64,000 nucleotides of DNA from Commensalibacter papalotli (ex Servin-Garciduenas et al. 2014). Lineage in GTDB: Bacteria; Pseudomonadota; Alphaproteobacteria; Acetobacterales; Acetobacteraceae. The notes beneath the pieces were generated by a model. That model had not been told where the DNA came from. It was given only the letters and a program-made list of their open reading frames with translations, and searched no databases. Shown in pieces: positions 25,555 to 34,841 of the stretch; position 1 is the first letter of the stretch; each line of letters begins with the position of its first letter. The stretch is from the NCBI RefSeq assembly GCF_000527695.1, contig NZ_ATSX01000001.1, positions 868,001 through 932,000 of the forward strand, in the 5' to 3' direction. The position numbers were made by a program, and so were the translations under genes.

Positions 25555-27774
25555 ATGCCCCCTTCTCATATTCTGCCTGTTTTATTACCTTACCCTTTCA
25601 AAGAGCCTTTTTATTATCAAGTTCCCCCAGAACTAGAGTATGAATCATTGAGACCCGGCACATTGATTATAGTGCCTTTAGGTAGCAGAGAAGAAATGGG
25701 GGTTATTTGGGAAAAACACAGTTTACCTAAAGGTATTTCTTTACCTGAAGAAAAGCCTAAGAAAATAAATAAAATAAAATCTATTATATCTATTTTACCG
25801 ATTCCTCCCCTACCTACTATTCTCCTTGAATTTATTGATTGGGTTGCTGCATATACAATATCACCTCCAGGGTTGGTTTTGGCCATTGCACTACGTGGTA
25901 TTCAAACTTATGCCTCCACCAATGTACCCAAATCAGGATGGATTTTATCCGACACTCCAATCGACACAATCCGTGTGACTCCTGCTCGAGAGAAAATTAT
26001 CCAATTTTTAAAAGATAAAGAAAATCCATTTACAACTGGTTTTTTGACGGATGCGTTACAAGTGAGTTCCAGCGTCATTCAAGGGCTCGCCAAGGCTGGT
26101 ATTATAGAGGAAAAGCTTTTACCTTATCATTGTCCATTCCTAGAGCCTGACCCATCCTTTCATATTCCTCTATTATCTGATGAACAACAAGAAGCAGCAA
26201 ACTTTCTGAGTGTAAAAGTCAAAGAGCAACAGTTCTCTGTTACCTTGCTACAAGGCGTTACTGGTTCTGGAAAAACCGAAGTGTATATGCAAGCTATTGC
26301 AACTTGTATAGAGCAAAGACAACAAGTTTTAATTTTACTGCCTGAAATTGCACTTTCCTCACAGTGGATAGAGCGTTTTGAAAAAAGGTTTGGCGTAAAA
26401 CCTGCGCTTTGGCATTCTGACTTAACCAATAAACAACGAAAATTAACTTGGCAAGCCGTTATTAACAATGAAGTTTCTGTGCTTGTTGGGGCAAGGTCTG
26501 CTTTATTTCTTCCTTTTACCCATTTGGGGCTGATTATTATTGATGAAGAACATGAAACCTCCTTTAAACAAGAGGAAGGGATTATTTATCACGCCAGAGA
26601 TATGGCGATTGTAAGAGCCAGATTATCAAATTGCCCAGCGGTGCTTGTCTCCGCAACACCATCGCTTGAAACCCTAACCAATGCATATCATCAAAAATAC
26701 CACCATTTAACCCTGACCGCACGCCATGGCGGAGCATCAATGCCCGATGTGCAAGTAGTGGATTTGCGTGCAACACCACCGCATAGAGGCTTATTTTTAT
26801 CTCCACCTTTAATCATAGCCACTCAACAGCGACTTGAAAAAGGAGAGCAAGTTTTATATTTTTTAAACCGCCGAGGTTATGCACCGTTAACCCTGTGTCG
26901 TGCTTGTGGGCATCGTCTGGAATGCCCTCATTGTTCGGCTTGGTTGGTTGAACATCGTCGCACTCAACGTTTGGTTTGCCATCATTGTGAGTATTTTATC
27001 CCCATTCCCAAAGAATGCCCTTATTGTGATGCACCCGACAGCATGGTTCCTATTGGCCCTGGAATAGAACGGATCACAGAGGAAGCACGCGCAACTTTTC
27101 CTGATGCTAAAATCCTAGTCATGTCGAGTGACAGCTTAACCAGTCCAAAAGCAACGGCTGAAGCTATTCGTCAGATTGATCAGAAAGAAGTTAATCTTAT
27201 TATCGGCACTCAAATTGTTGCCAAAGGCTGGCATTTTCCATTTTTAACGTTAGTGGGTGTGATTGATGCTGACCTTGGATTAAGTGGTGCAGATTTAAGA
27301 GCCTCTGAAAAAACTTTGCAACTGTTACACCAAGTCGGCGGACGTGCTGGGCGGGCGCACTCCGCAGGGATAGTGATGTTACAAAGCTACCTTGCCGATC
27401 ATCCCGTTATGGAAACATTAGTCAAAGGCGATTTCAACGAATTTATGTTACAAGAAGCCGCCGAACGCCAAATGGGATTTTGGCCGCCTTATGGTCGTCT
27501 GGCCGCCATTATCGTCAGTGCAGATACGAGTGATGAAGCGATGCAAATTGCTTATGAACTTGGACAAAATGCCCCACAAATGGAAGGTGTGATTGTTCTT
27601 GGTCCTGCTCCTGCACCTTTGGCTTTACTGCGCAATCGCTATAGACAACGGCTGTTACTTAGAACGCAGAAACATATCGCCATTCAACCGATTTTACATC
27701 AATGGCTATCTAGCGTAAAAGCTAAGAAAAGCGTTAAAATTGATGTGGATATTGATCCTATTTCATTTTTGTAA
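25555..27774 (+). CDS. priA: Primosomal protein N' (replication restart helicase PriA)
   Basis: A 739-residue superfamily 2 DNA helicase that reloads DnaB at stalled forks. The N-terminal DNA-binding domain begins LPVLLPYPFKEPFYYQVP. The helicase core has Walker A GVTGSGKTEVY near 231 and DEEH near 333. The zinc-binding cysteines are CRACG, CPHC, CHHC and CPYC between about 447 and 487. Motifs V/VI (IGTQIVAKGWHFP; QVGGRAGRA) follow. All hallmark elements are intact and the length is usual. The ribosome-binding site is weak. It converges on the PIN-domain gene with 13 bp between them. Confidence 0.95.
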   Translation: MPPSHILPVLLPYPFKEPFYYQVPPELEYESLRPGTLIIVPLGSREEMGVIWEKHSLPKGISLPEEKPKKINKIKSIISILPIPPLPTILLEFIDWVAAYTISPPGLVLAIALRGIQTYASTNVPKSGWILSDTPIDTIRVTPAREKIIQFLKDKENPFTTGFLTDALQVSSSVIQGLAKAGIIEEKLLPYHCPFLEPDPSFHIPLLSDEQQEAANFLSVKVKEQQFSVTLLQGVTGSGKTEVYMQAIATCIEQRQQVLILLPEIALSSQWIERFEKRFGVKPALWHSDLTNKQRKLTWQAVINNEVSVLVGARSALFLPFTHLGLIIIDEEHETSFKQEEGIIYHARDMAIVRARLSNCPAVLVSATPSLETLTNAYHQKYHHLTLTARHGGASMPDVQVVDLRATPPHRGLFLSPPLIIATQQRLEKGEQVLYFLNRRGYAPLTLCRACGHRLECPHCSAWLVEHRRTQRLVCHHCEYFIPIPKECPYCDAPDSMVPIGPGIERITEEARATFPDAKILVMSSDSLTSPKATAEAIRQIDQKEVNLIIGTQIVAKGWHFPFLTLVGVIDADLGLSGADLRASEKTLQLLHQVGGRAGRAHSAGIVMLQSYLADHPVMETLVKGDFNEFMLQEAAERQMGFWPPYGRLAAIIVSADTSDEAMQIAYELGQNAPQMEGVIVLGPAPAPLALLRNRYRQRLLLRTQKHIAIQPILHQWLSSVKAKKSVKIDVDIDPISFL

Positions 27775-27787
27775 AGCTTATCTATTC

Positions 27788-29119
27788 TTAATCTGCAATA
27801 TGATCAATCATTTCTTTAGCTTTATCGAATAATGCCAAACACTTTTTTTGTTGTAATTGAACGGAAATAGTTTTTTTAATAGAAGTCGGTATATTTGCTG
27901 CAAATATTTTCACCTCAATTGCGGCGTTAAGCTGCTCATCAATATCCTCAGCAAATATATCTATCCATAATTTTTGAGCACCAATCTGATGCTGTAAAGA
28001 ATCAAATGTAAATTCTATCCATTTATATGGTTGGTAATCTATATTATCTAAATTACGTTGTTTAGAATATGGATTATAGTTAGCTGTTATTCCACTAGCA
28101 AAGGGTAAGCAAGGAGGATTAGTTAAAATATTTCTACTTATATTTCGTTCACAATAATAAGCTACTTTTATTTTTCCTTTCGCTGTTAAACGCACAGTAA
28201 CATTTTGTGCGGGAATACTCCCTTGATTATCAATAGAGATACAAGCTATCCAAGAAAGGTTATTATTAAAATTTTTATCTAATTTAGAAAATTCATTTTC
28301 ACTCTCTATCAACCAATAGTTATGTTCTCTTTCATAATTATAATATTCTTCTAAAGTAATTCCAGGATTGGCATTATAAAAGCGATTAATATGTGACATT
28401 ACTAAAGAATATGGTTGTGGTTCTACGGGATATTGATTTCTTAAATATTTTTCTAATTTACGCACTTCTTCATAGGTTAATGAAACAAAAGCATCGCGCG
28501 ATAAAACTAGTTTATCTGTTTTCTCTTGGTCATCTTTCTTCTTTACAGAAATCTGAATATCAGGCTCTTGTTTTGTATATTTAGCTAGTTCTTCTTTTAA
28601 CCGCCGTATTTTTTTTTGCTCTTCATCTTCCTCTAAACCACGTTTCCATTCATCAGGAATACGCTTAAAAGCTAATTGAATGTCTGGATCTAATGCTTTT
28701 GCTGCTACGCCCAAATCTCCTGACAACAAATAGAATTCTCTATCTTGATATTTATCCCTTAGTGCACATGCTGTTGCAACAATCATATCATCTGTTACAC
28801 GATCATCTAAAATATGACTATATTGACGAGATGGTGCTATATTCTCAACTGTTAGTAAAACACGCGGAACCGTTTCTTGAATTACATAAGGTTCTAAATT
28901 AGCATCTATAATACTTGCTAAGATTGTATTAACCTTTAATGCACGACGTTTAATTCTTGGTTTAGAATCATTTTTTTGCTTATCTAGCTCTGCTATAACA
29001 CGCGAAGTAACAATCACATTAATGCTATCAAAACTCCCTAATATAGCCCAATTCAGAGTCTCGATTTCTCTACATTCATGAAAAAAATTAGTATCTACAA
29101 TTAAGGATAATTTGTGCAT
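27788..29119 (-). CDS. Large PIN-domain protein
   Basis: A 443-residue protein whose N-terminal 165 residues form a PIN nuclease-like domain: Asp9 in IVDTNFF, Glu near 44 in VIAELDKQK, acidic residues in VTDDMIVATA near 114 and a final Asp in LSGDLGVAAKA near 138. These are the four acidic positions expected for metal-dependent RNA cleavage. A charged linker (KKIRRLKEELAK) leads to a C-terminal region of about 220 residues, probably beta-rich (NVTVRLTAKGKIKVAYY), which I do not recognise. Its size and the lack of a small partner gene argue against a VapC toxin. The PIN part is more like those of PhoH-linked or stand-alone bacterial proteins. Confidence 0.75.
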   Translation of the reverse strand: MHKLSLIVDTNFFHECREIETLNWAILGSFDSINVIVTSRVIAELDKQKNDSKPRIKRRALKVNTILASIIDANLEPYVIQETVPRVLLTVENIAPSRQYSHILDDRVTDDMIVATACALRDKYQDREFYLLSGDLGVAAKALDPDIQLAFKRIPDEWKRGLEEDEEQKKIRRLKEELAKYTKQEPDIQISVKKKDDQEKTDKLVLSRDAFVSLTYEEVRKLEKYLRNQYPVEPQPYSLVMSHINRFYNANPGITLEEYYNYEREHNYWLIESENEFSKLDKNFNNNLSWIACISIDNQGSIPAQNVTVRLTAKGKIKVAYYCERNISRNILTNPPCLPFASGITANYNPYSKQRNLDNIDYQPYKWIEFTFDSLQHQIGAQKLWIDIFAEDIDEQLNAAIEVKIFAANIPTSIKKTISVQLQQKKCLALFDKAKEMIDHIAD

Positions 29120-29174
29120 TCAGTTTCTCTTTAGTTGAAACGATTATATTTTGTTTATTATATAAACATTATTA

Positions 29175-29942
29175 TTACTTACCCATCACCTTATTCACAT
29201 AGTCCCTTGGCGTAAACCCTAACCGTTGCTTAAACACGGTCGTAAATGCACTTGGACTATCATATCCTACTTGCAAAGCGACCTGTGTAATCGGTTCGCC
29301 AGAGGTTAACAGTTCCAAAGCAACTTGTATCCGTTTTCTACGGAGCCATTCGACAAAACTTAACCCTGTTTGTTTATAAAATTGACGCGTAACGGTTCGA
29401 TCACTCACCTTTAATCGTTTCGAAAAATCAGCCACAGACCAAGGATAATCCAAATTTTCTGAAAAATAGTGACAGATATCTTGATACTCAGCATCTTTAG
29501 GATAAGGCAGTTCAAACGCATATAAATCGGACAAAGAACGTAATTCATTTAAAAAGAGCTCAATCATCCATTCTTCAATAGAATGAGGTAAATAATGACT
29601 ATCGATCCCAACCAGTTTTGGCATCAACGCATGCATTAACGGCGAAACATTCACGACTTGAGTTTTATAGGGAAAATCAGCACGCGCAAACGGATCAACA
29701 TAGATACTATATAAAGACGTATCCTTAAGCATTGTCAGCCTATGCATCGACCCTGCAATAATCCAAATACCATCTTTTTCTGTAATGACCGAGCAGCTTG
29801 TCTGTGTTTCCACTCGAATCAGCCCTTTTTTAATGACCAATAATTGCACACATTCATGCCGATGCAACTTGTCTTCAAAATGCTCACTCGAAAAATGATA
29901 TTCTTTAACGGATAAGAGGGTCAAAACAGACAAACCATTCAT
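29175..29942 (-). CDS. AraC-family transcriptional regulator with cupin-like N-terminus
   Basis: A 255-residue regulator. The first about 100 residues form a cupin-like sensor (EHFEDKLHRHECVQLLVI, ITEKDGIWIIAGSMHRL). The C-terminal about 100 residues carry two helix-turn-helix motifs of AraC proteins (WSVADFSKRLKVSDRTVTRQF; ITQVALQVGYDSPSAFTTVFK, ending PRDY). The layout is that of the AraC-type regulators that often control divergent transporter or metabolic genes. The adjacent divergent gene is leuA, 170 bp away. Whether it regulates leuA or unlinked genes cannot be told, and its ligand is unknown. Confidence 0.88.
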   Translation of the reverse strand: MNGLSVLTLLSVKEYHFSSEHFEDKLHRHECVQLLVIKKGLIRVETQTSCSVITEKDGIWIIAGSMHRLTMLKDTSLYSIYVDPFARADFPYKTQVVNVSPLMHALMPKLVGIDSHYLPHSIEEWMIELFLNELRSLSDLYAFELPYPKDAEYQDICHYFSENLDYPWSVADFSKRLKVSDRTVTRQFYKQTGLSFVEWLRRKRIQVALELLTSGEPITQVALQVGYDSPSAFTTVFKQRLGFTPRDYVNKVMGK

Positions 29943-30112
29943 GCTATATATTATCGAACATACGATAATTTACAGCAGTTTTAATGCTAATAATAGAACA
30001 AATTGTCCATTTTGAGAAAAAACATGTCTGGGCTTCAAAAGCGAATCAAATTTACCTTGGTTATACTGATCTCAATCGTCACTATTAAAGACATTTTAAA
30101 AGGTCAAATCCA

Positions 30113-31780
30113 ATGTTAATTAATCCAGAAACAAAATACCGCCCGTTTAACGCTTTCCCATTTCCTGAGCGCACATGGCCAAGTAAAACCATTACTAAAG
30201 CCCCTATTTGGTGTGCCGTGGATATGCGCGATGGTAATCAATCTTTAATCAACCCTATGGATCATGATCGAAAGATTCGTTTTTTTAAGTTATTAGTTGA
30301 TTGTGGTTTTAAACAAATCGAAGTCGGTTTTCCCTCCGCATCTGATACAGAGTTCAATTTTGTACGTTATTTAATTGATAATAACATGATTCCTGATGAT
30401 GTTACTATCCAAGTATTAACAGCCGCTCGTCCAGAATTAATTGAACGCACCTTTGAAGCATTAAAAGGCGCTAAAAAAGTCGTTATTCATGTCTATAACG
30501 CCATTGCGGAAATCTTCAGACGAATTGTGTTTAATAAATCTCAAGATGAAATTATCGATATGGCCACGACAGCCACACAATTAGTTGTCGATCAATGTAA
30601 TAAAAATCCACAAACTCATTGGACTTTTGAATATTCTCCTGAAAATTTCTCTTTGGCTGAAATTGAGTATGCGGTTCGTATTTGCGAAGCGGTGGCAGAT
30701 GTGTGGAAACCTTCAGAGCAAAGACCGATGATTATCAATTTGCCTAGCTCTGTTGAAGCTAGCACTCCAAATGTTTTTGCCGATCAAATAGAATATTTTT
30801 GCACTCACTTCTCACAACGAAGCAAAGTTTGCATCAGTGTGCATCCTCATAATGATCGCGGCACCGCAATCGCAGCATCAGAATTAGCATTATTAGCAGG
30901 TGCAGACCGTATTGAAGGATGTTTGTTTGGCAATGGCGAGCGCACCGGAAACGCAGACCTTGTGACATTAGCATTAAATTTATATTCTCAAGGGATACAT
31001 CCTAACCTTGATTTTCACGATATAAAACATATTGGTGAAGTCGTCAAAGAATGTAATGAACTTCCTATTCATCCAAGACATCCATATGTTGGGGATCTTG
31101 TCTTTACAGCATTTTCTGGCAGTCACCAAGATGCCATTAAAAAAGGCTTTCAAAATCACCAAAAACAAAATCATACCTATTGGGAAATGCCTTATTTGCC
31201 AATTGACCCTGCTGATTTAGGCTGCAGCTATGAAGCCGTCATTCGCGTAAACAGTCAATCTGGGAAAAGTGGTGCTGCATGGATATTACAACAAAATCAT
31301 GGGATTGAACTTCCACCACATCTACAACGTGAATTTAGTATTATTATTCAACAAAAAACGGATCAATCAGGTCATGAACTGACCCCTGCTGAAATCTGGT
31401 CTATTTTCCGTGAGCATTATGGATTAACAGGTCAAAATAAATTGACTTTGCAAGAATTTAATGTGGAACAAAATGCGCCCAATAGTACCAAATTAAAACT
31501 TACATTGAATATTGATGGAAAAAAATCAACGATGGAAGGCGAAGGAAATGGCGTTTTATCAGCAGGTACTGCGATCTTAAAAGAAAAGACACATTTAGAT
31601 TTCCGTATTGTTGAATATAACGAACATACGTTGGGTAAAAATAGTGATAGCCGTTCTATCAGCTATATTAAATGTTCTAATAGAGCAGGTGAAAGCTTCT
31701 GGGGGGTTGCTATTGATAATGATATTCTTAGCTCTTCATTAAAAGCGCTATTAAACGCAGTCAGTAAATTTATAGGATAA
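30113..31780 (+). CDS. leuA: 2-isopropylmalate synthase
   Basis: Condenses acetyl-CoA with 2-ketoisovalerate, the first committed step of leucine synthesis. The product is 555 residues, the size of the long LeuA type 2 enzymes. Typical elements are PIWCAVDMRDGNQSLINP near 27, QIEVGFPSASDTEFNF near 63, the metal-binding segment SVHPHNDRGT near 243 and GCLFGNGERTGNADL near 275. The C-terminal LeuA regulatory domain (about 420-555) that mediates leucine feedback in other enzymes is present. AGGTC precedes the ATG, and a strong terminator follows. ilvE, another branched-chain gene, lies 3 kb downstream in a separate unit. Confidence 0.95.
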   Translation: MLINPETKYRPFNAFPFPERTWPSKTITKAPIWCAVDMRDGNQSLINPMDHDRKIRFFKLLVDCGFKQIEVGFPSASDTEFNFVRYLIDNNMIPDDVTIQVLTAARPELIERTFEALKGAKKVVIHVYNAIAEIFRRIVFNKSQDEIIDMATTATQLVVDQCNKNPQTHWTFEYSPENFSLAEIEYAVRICEAVADVWKPSEQRPMIINLPSSVEASTPNVFADQIEYFCTHFSQRSKVCISVHPHNDRGTAIAASELALLAGADRIEGCLFGNGERTGNADLVTLALNLYSQGIHPNLDFHDIKHIGEVVKECNELPIHPRHPYVGDLVFTAFSGSHQDAIKKGFQNHQKQNHTYWEMPYLPIDPADLGCSYEAVIRVNSQSGKSGAAWILQQNHGIELPPHLQREFSIIIQQKTDQSGHELTPAEIWSIFREHYGLTGQNKLTLQEFNVEQNAPNSTKLKLTLNIDGKKSTMEGEGNGVLSAGTAILKEKTHLDFRIVEYNEHTLGKNSDSRSISYIKCSNRAGESFWGVAIDNDILSSSLKALLNAVSKFIG

Positions 31781-31785
31781 TCATT

Positions 31786-31826
31786 AAAGAGGCTCTTAGT
31801 CCAAAAACTACTAAGAGCCTCTTTTA
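31786..31826 (+). terminator. Intrinsic terminator after leuA
   Basis: A perfect 15-bp stem (AAAGAGGCTCTTAGT / ACTAAGAGCCTCTTT) encloses a 9-base loop and ends in T residues. It starts 5 bp after the leuA stop. Confidence 0.9.
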
Positions 31827-32030
31827 CTGTTTTAAAGTAATTCTGCAAATATTAAAATATTATAAATTGTTATAATCAATCTTAAGAAAAGCCACATAGT
31901 ATAAAAAAACAATCGATTTTGATACATAGCTTAAAAAACAATTTTACACTCGCTTCTCTTTTTATTTTTCTTTATGATAGGCAAAAATTAACATTTTTAT
32001 ATATTAATAGCTTTTATCACAGGAGACATT

Positions 32031-33017
32031 ATGTCTAGTGCAGTTACAATTCCTTCTGATTCTCTTACAGAAGGGCTCATGGATCGTAACAAAGAACTTT
32101 TGATTGTTACCCATAATGGCCGATTTCATATTGATGATGTTTTTTCGTTCACAACATTATCCTTAGCACTAGATTTAGATAACCGCCCCTTTAAAGTAGA
32201 AAGAACGCGGGATACTGAAATTATTGAAAAGGCAGATATCGTCTTTGACGTAGGGGGGGTATTTGATGGAAAACGTCTTTTTGACCATCATCAAATTGGC
32301 GCACCAGAAAGAGATATCAAACAAACACCCAAGGGTATAGAGGGAACCATTCCCTACAGCTCTGCTGGATTAATCTGGCGTGCTTTTGGATTGGACGTAA
32401 TTCAAAAACTGGCACCTGATCTTGATGATAAATCTCGTAAAATTGCACATAATGTTATTGAAAAAGCACTTGTTATTCCAATAGATGCAATTGATAACGG
32501 TAAAATGCGCCCTGAAAATGGATTAAATTTTTCCTCTATTATCAATGTATTTAATCCAGCATGGGATACAGATGATTCTTCTACCCAATTAGAACGTTTT
32601 TTTGAAGCTTCGAAAATTGTTCGTACTATTTTAATTTATCAATTAAATATTGAATTTGCCCGCCTCAGAGCCATTGGATGTACTGAAGAAGCTTATAAAA
32701 ATAGTCCAGATAAACGTATTTTAATGCTCCCTCGTTGGATGCCTCATATTTATCCTATTTTCGCCAACGCATGGGCTACACAGCTTGTCATATACCCAGC
32801 AGAAAATGAATGGCGTATTGGAACGGTTCCCATTCGCATGCACGGTAATGATCGGCGTAAATTATTCCCAGCCAGCTGGGGTGGACTAGAGGGTGAAGCT
32901 CTAGCTACTGAAACAGGAATTCCAGGATCGAAATTTGTGCATAAAGGCTTGTTTATTGCTGTTACAGAAACCAAAGAATCTGCAATTGCTTTAGCTGAAA
33001 AAACATTAGGAGGTTAA
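32031..33017 (+). CDS. MYG1-family DHH-like phosphoesterase/exonuclease (UPF0160)
   Basis: A 328-residue cytosolic protein of the MYG1/UPF0160 family. Metal-binding motifs of the DHH-like fold are visible: VTHNGRFHIDD near 25, VFDVGG near 66 and the DHH motif FDHHQIGAPERD near 81. The later AIDNG and a C-terminal GLEGEALATETGIPGSKFVHKGLFI segment, with conserved glycines and histidine, complete the family pattern. Eukaryotic MYG1 is a 3'-5' RNA exonuclease; bacterial members are little studied. AGGAGA lies 7 bases before the ATG. It is a single-gene unit bounded by terminators. Confidence 0.88.
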   Translation: MSSAVTIPSDSLTEGLMDRNKELLIVTHNGRFHIDDVFSFTTLSLALDLDNRPFKVERTRDTEIIEKADIVFDVGGVFDGKRLFDHHQIGAPERDIKQTPKGIEGTIPYSSAGLIWRAFGLDVIQKLAPDLDDKSRKIAHNVIEKALVIPIDAIDNGKMRPENGLNFSSIINVFNPAWDTDDSSTQLERFFEASKIVRTILIYQLNIEFARLRAIGCTEEAYKNSPDKRILMLPRWMPHIYPIFANAWATQLVIYPAENEWRIGTVPIRMHGNDRRKLFPASWGGLEGEALATETGIPGSKFVHKGLFIAVTETKESAIALAEKTLGG

Positions 33018-33028
33018 CCTTCTTAATA

Positions 33029-33062
33029 AAAAGGCTATTTAGAATATTCTAAATAGCCTTTT
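33029..33062. terminator. Bidirectional terminator between the MYG1 gene and gabD
   Basis: A perfect 17-bp inverted repeat (arms AAAAGGCTATTTAGAAT and its complement) has A residues on the left and T residues on the right. It lies between two converging stop codons, so it can end transcription from both sides. Confidence 0.88.
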
Positions 33063-33069
33063 ATTTAAC

Positions 33070-34518
33070 TTACTGCTTTATACTAAGGCAAAGATATTTA
33101 ATTTCTAAATAATCCTCAATACCGTATTTAGATCCTTCACGACCCAAACCAGAAGCTTTAATACCACCAAAAGGTGCCATTTCATTAGAAATCAAACCTG
33201 TGTTAATACCAACCATGCCGTATTCTAATTCTTCTGATACTTTGATAATCCGAGACATATCATTCGCATATAGATAAGAAGCTAAACCAAATTCTGTATC
33301 ATTTGCTAAACGAATGACCTCTTCGTCTGTTTCAAAACAAAATACAGGTGCCAAAGGCCCAAATGTTTCTTCTTTAGAGACAACTGCACTGGTTGGAACA
33401 TTCGCAAGAATAGTTGGCTCAAAGAAATTACCGCCTAATGCCTTACCACCCGCAGCAACTTTAGCACCTTTTGAAACAGCATCATCAATATGTTCTTGGA
33501 CTTTTGCAACAGCCTTAGCATCAATCATTGGACCGATTGTAACACCAGCTTCCGTGCCATTACCAATTTTTAATTTGCCTACTGCAACTTTTAATTTTTC
33601 AACAAAGGCATCATAAACATTTTTTTGAACATAAAGACGATTGGCACAAACACAAGTTTGTCCAGCATTTCTATATTTAGAAACCATTGCCCCTTCGACC
33701 GCTGCATCAAGATCAGCATCATCGAAAACAATAAATGGTGCATTTCCACCCAGTTCCATAGACATTTTCTTAACAGTTGCAGCACAGTTTTTCATCAATT
33801 CTGCACCAATTTCCGTAGAGCCTGTAAAGGTTATTTTACGAACAATTGGATTGTTACATAATTCATCACCAATTGCTTTGGCAGCCCCTGTTACAACATT
33901 TAAAACCCCTGCTGGCAAACCTGCTTCTTCAGCTAATACAGCCAAAGCCAATGCAGAATATGGCGTTGCAGTTGCAGGTTTTAAAACCATCGAACATCCA
34001 ACAGCCAAAGCCGCCCCAGCTTTACGGGTAATCATTGCATTAGGGAAATTCCAAGGTGTAATCGCAGCTGTAACACCAATAGGTTGTTTTAAAACCGTAA
34101 TACGTTTATCCGTCATATGCCCAGGAAGAACATCTCCATAAATACGTTTTGCTTCTTCGGCAAACCATTCCAGATACGACGCACCATATGCAATTTCACC
34201 CTTTGCTTCTGCCAAAGGTTTACCTTGCTCTAAGGTCAATAATAACGCTAGATCTTCTTGATTTTTTAACACCAGATCAAACCAACGACGCAAAATAACA
34301 GAACGTTCCTTGGCTGTTTTTCTGCGCCATTGAACTTGTGCTTTTTCTGCTGCTTCGATTGCTCTGCGTGTTTCATCTGCACCCATTTTAGGCACAGTAC
34401 CAATCACATCATTCGTCGCTGGGTTTGTTACGTTAACTGTTTGACCACTGTCTGCATCAAGCCATTGGCCGTTAATATAACATTGTTGACGAAATAAGGA
34501 TGGATTTTTTAGATTCAT
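33070..34518 (-). CDS. gabD: Succinate-semialdehyde dehydrogenase
   Basis: A 482-residue aldehyde dehydrogenase of the GabD type, which oxidises succinate semialdehyde to succinate, usually with NADP. Typical GabD features include NPATNDVIGTVP near 32, PWNFPNAMITRKAGAALAVG near 150, the catalytic glutamate in MELGGNAPFIVFDDADLD near 255, and the nucleophile in NAGQTCVCANR, with Cys near 289 and a second Cys two residues on, as in regulated E. coli-type GabD. No gabT lies next to it, so the semialdehyde may come from elsewhere; glutarate semialdehyde is an alternative substrate. It is transcribed divergently from ilvE. Confidence 0.9.
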   Translation of the reverse strand: MNLKNPSLFRQQCYINGQWLDADSGQTVNVTNPATNDVIGTVPKMGADETRRAIEAAEKAQVQWRRKTAKERSVILRRWFDLVLKNQEDLALLLTLEQGKPLAEAKGEIAYGASYLEWFAEEAKRIYGDVLPGHMTDKRITVLKQPIGVTAAITPWNFPNAMITRKAGAALAVGCSMVLKPATATPYSALALAVLAEEAGLPAGVLNVVTGAAKAIGDELCNNPIVRKITFTGSTEIGAELMKNCAATVKKMSMELGGNAPFIVFDDADLDAAVEGAMVSKYRNAGQTCVCANRLYVQKNVYDAFVEKLKVAVGKLKIGNGTEAGVTIGPMIDAKAVAKVQEHIDDAVSKGAKVAAGGKALGGNFFEPTILANVPTSAVVSKEETFGPLAPVFCFETDEEVIRLANDTEFGLASYLYANDMSRIIKVSEELEYGMVGINTGLISNEMAPFGGIKASGLGREGSKYGIEDYLEIKYLCLSIKQ

Positions 34519-34841
34519 AATAACTTCTTTCTCATTTGATCTAGTATTATTGTGAGTAACTTTGGTATTTTATAATTGTTAGCATTAGGCTTCTAATTAT
34601 AAAAATTACTCCTATTCTAGCCGTTAATCTTATATATGATAAAATCACATTCAAGTGCGTTATATATTAATATATAAAAAACGCTATTTATCATAAAATT
34701 TGCTTGTTATACAAAGTTTGTTTATTTTATAACGGTCTTGATAATTATATAAAACTAAAACTCTTGCAAATAAAAGAATTTTGTAGTTATATATTTTGTA
34801 ATAAAATTACATAAAATAGCCAATTAAAGAAAGATAAGAAA
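34519..34841. promoter_or_regulatory. Long divergent regulatory region, gabD / ilvE
   Basis: This 323-bp extremely AT-rich spacer has no convincing gene. It contains short TA palindromes near 34665-34680 (TATATTAATATA). A possible sigma-70 promoter for ilvE is TTGCAA (34764-34769) with TATATA (34788-34793) at an 18-bp spacing, about 50 bp upstream of the ilvE ATG. The length and base composition suggest binding of a nucleoid protein or Lrp-type regulator, but no site can be assigned. Confidence 0.35.

Noticed and set aside
27788-29119. Toxin-antitoxin pair around the PIN protein
   Set aside because: The protein is far larger than VapC toxins and no small antitoxin-like gene is adjacent.
33029-33062. 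Palindrome as an operator
   Set aside because: Its position between two converging stops and its flanking A and T tracts fit a bidirectional terminator better.
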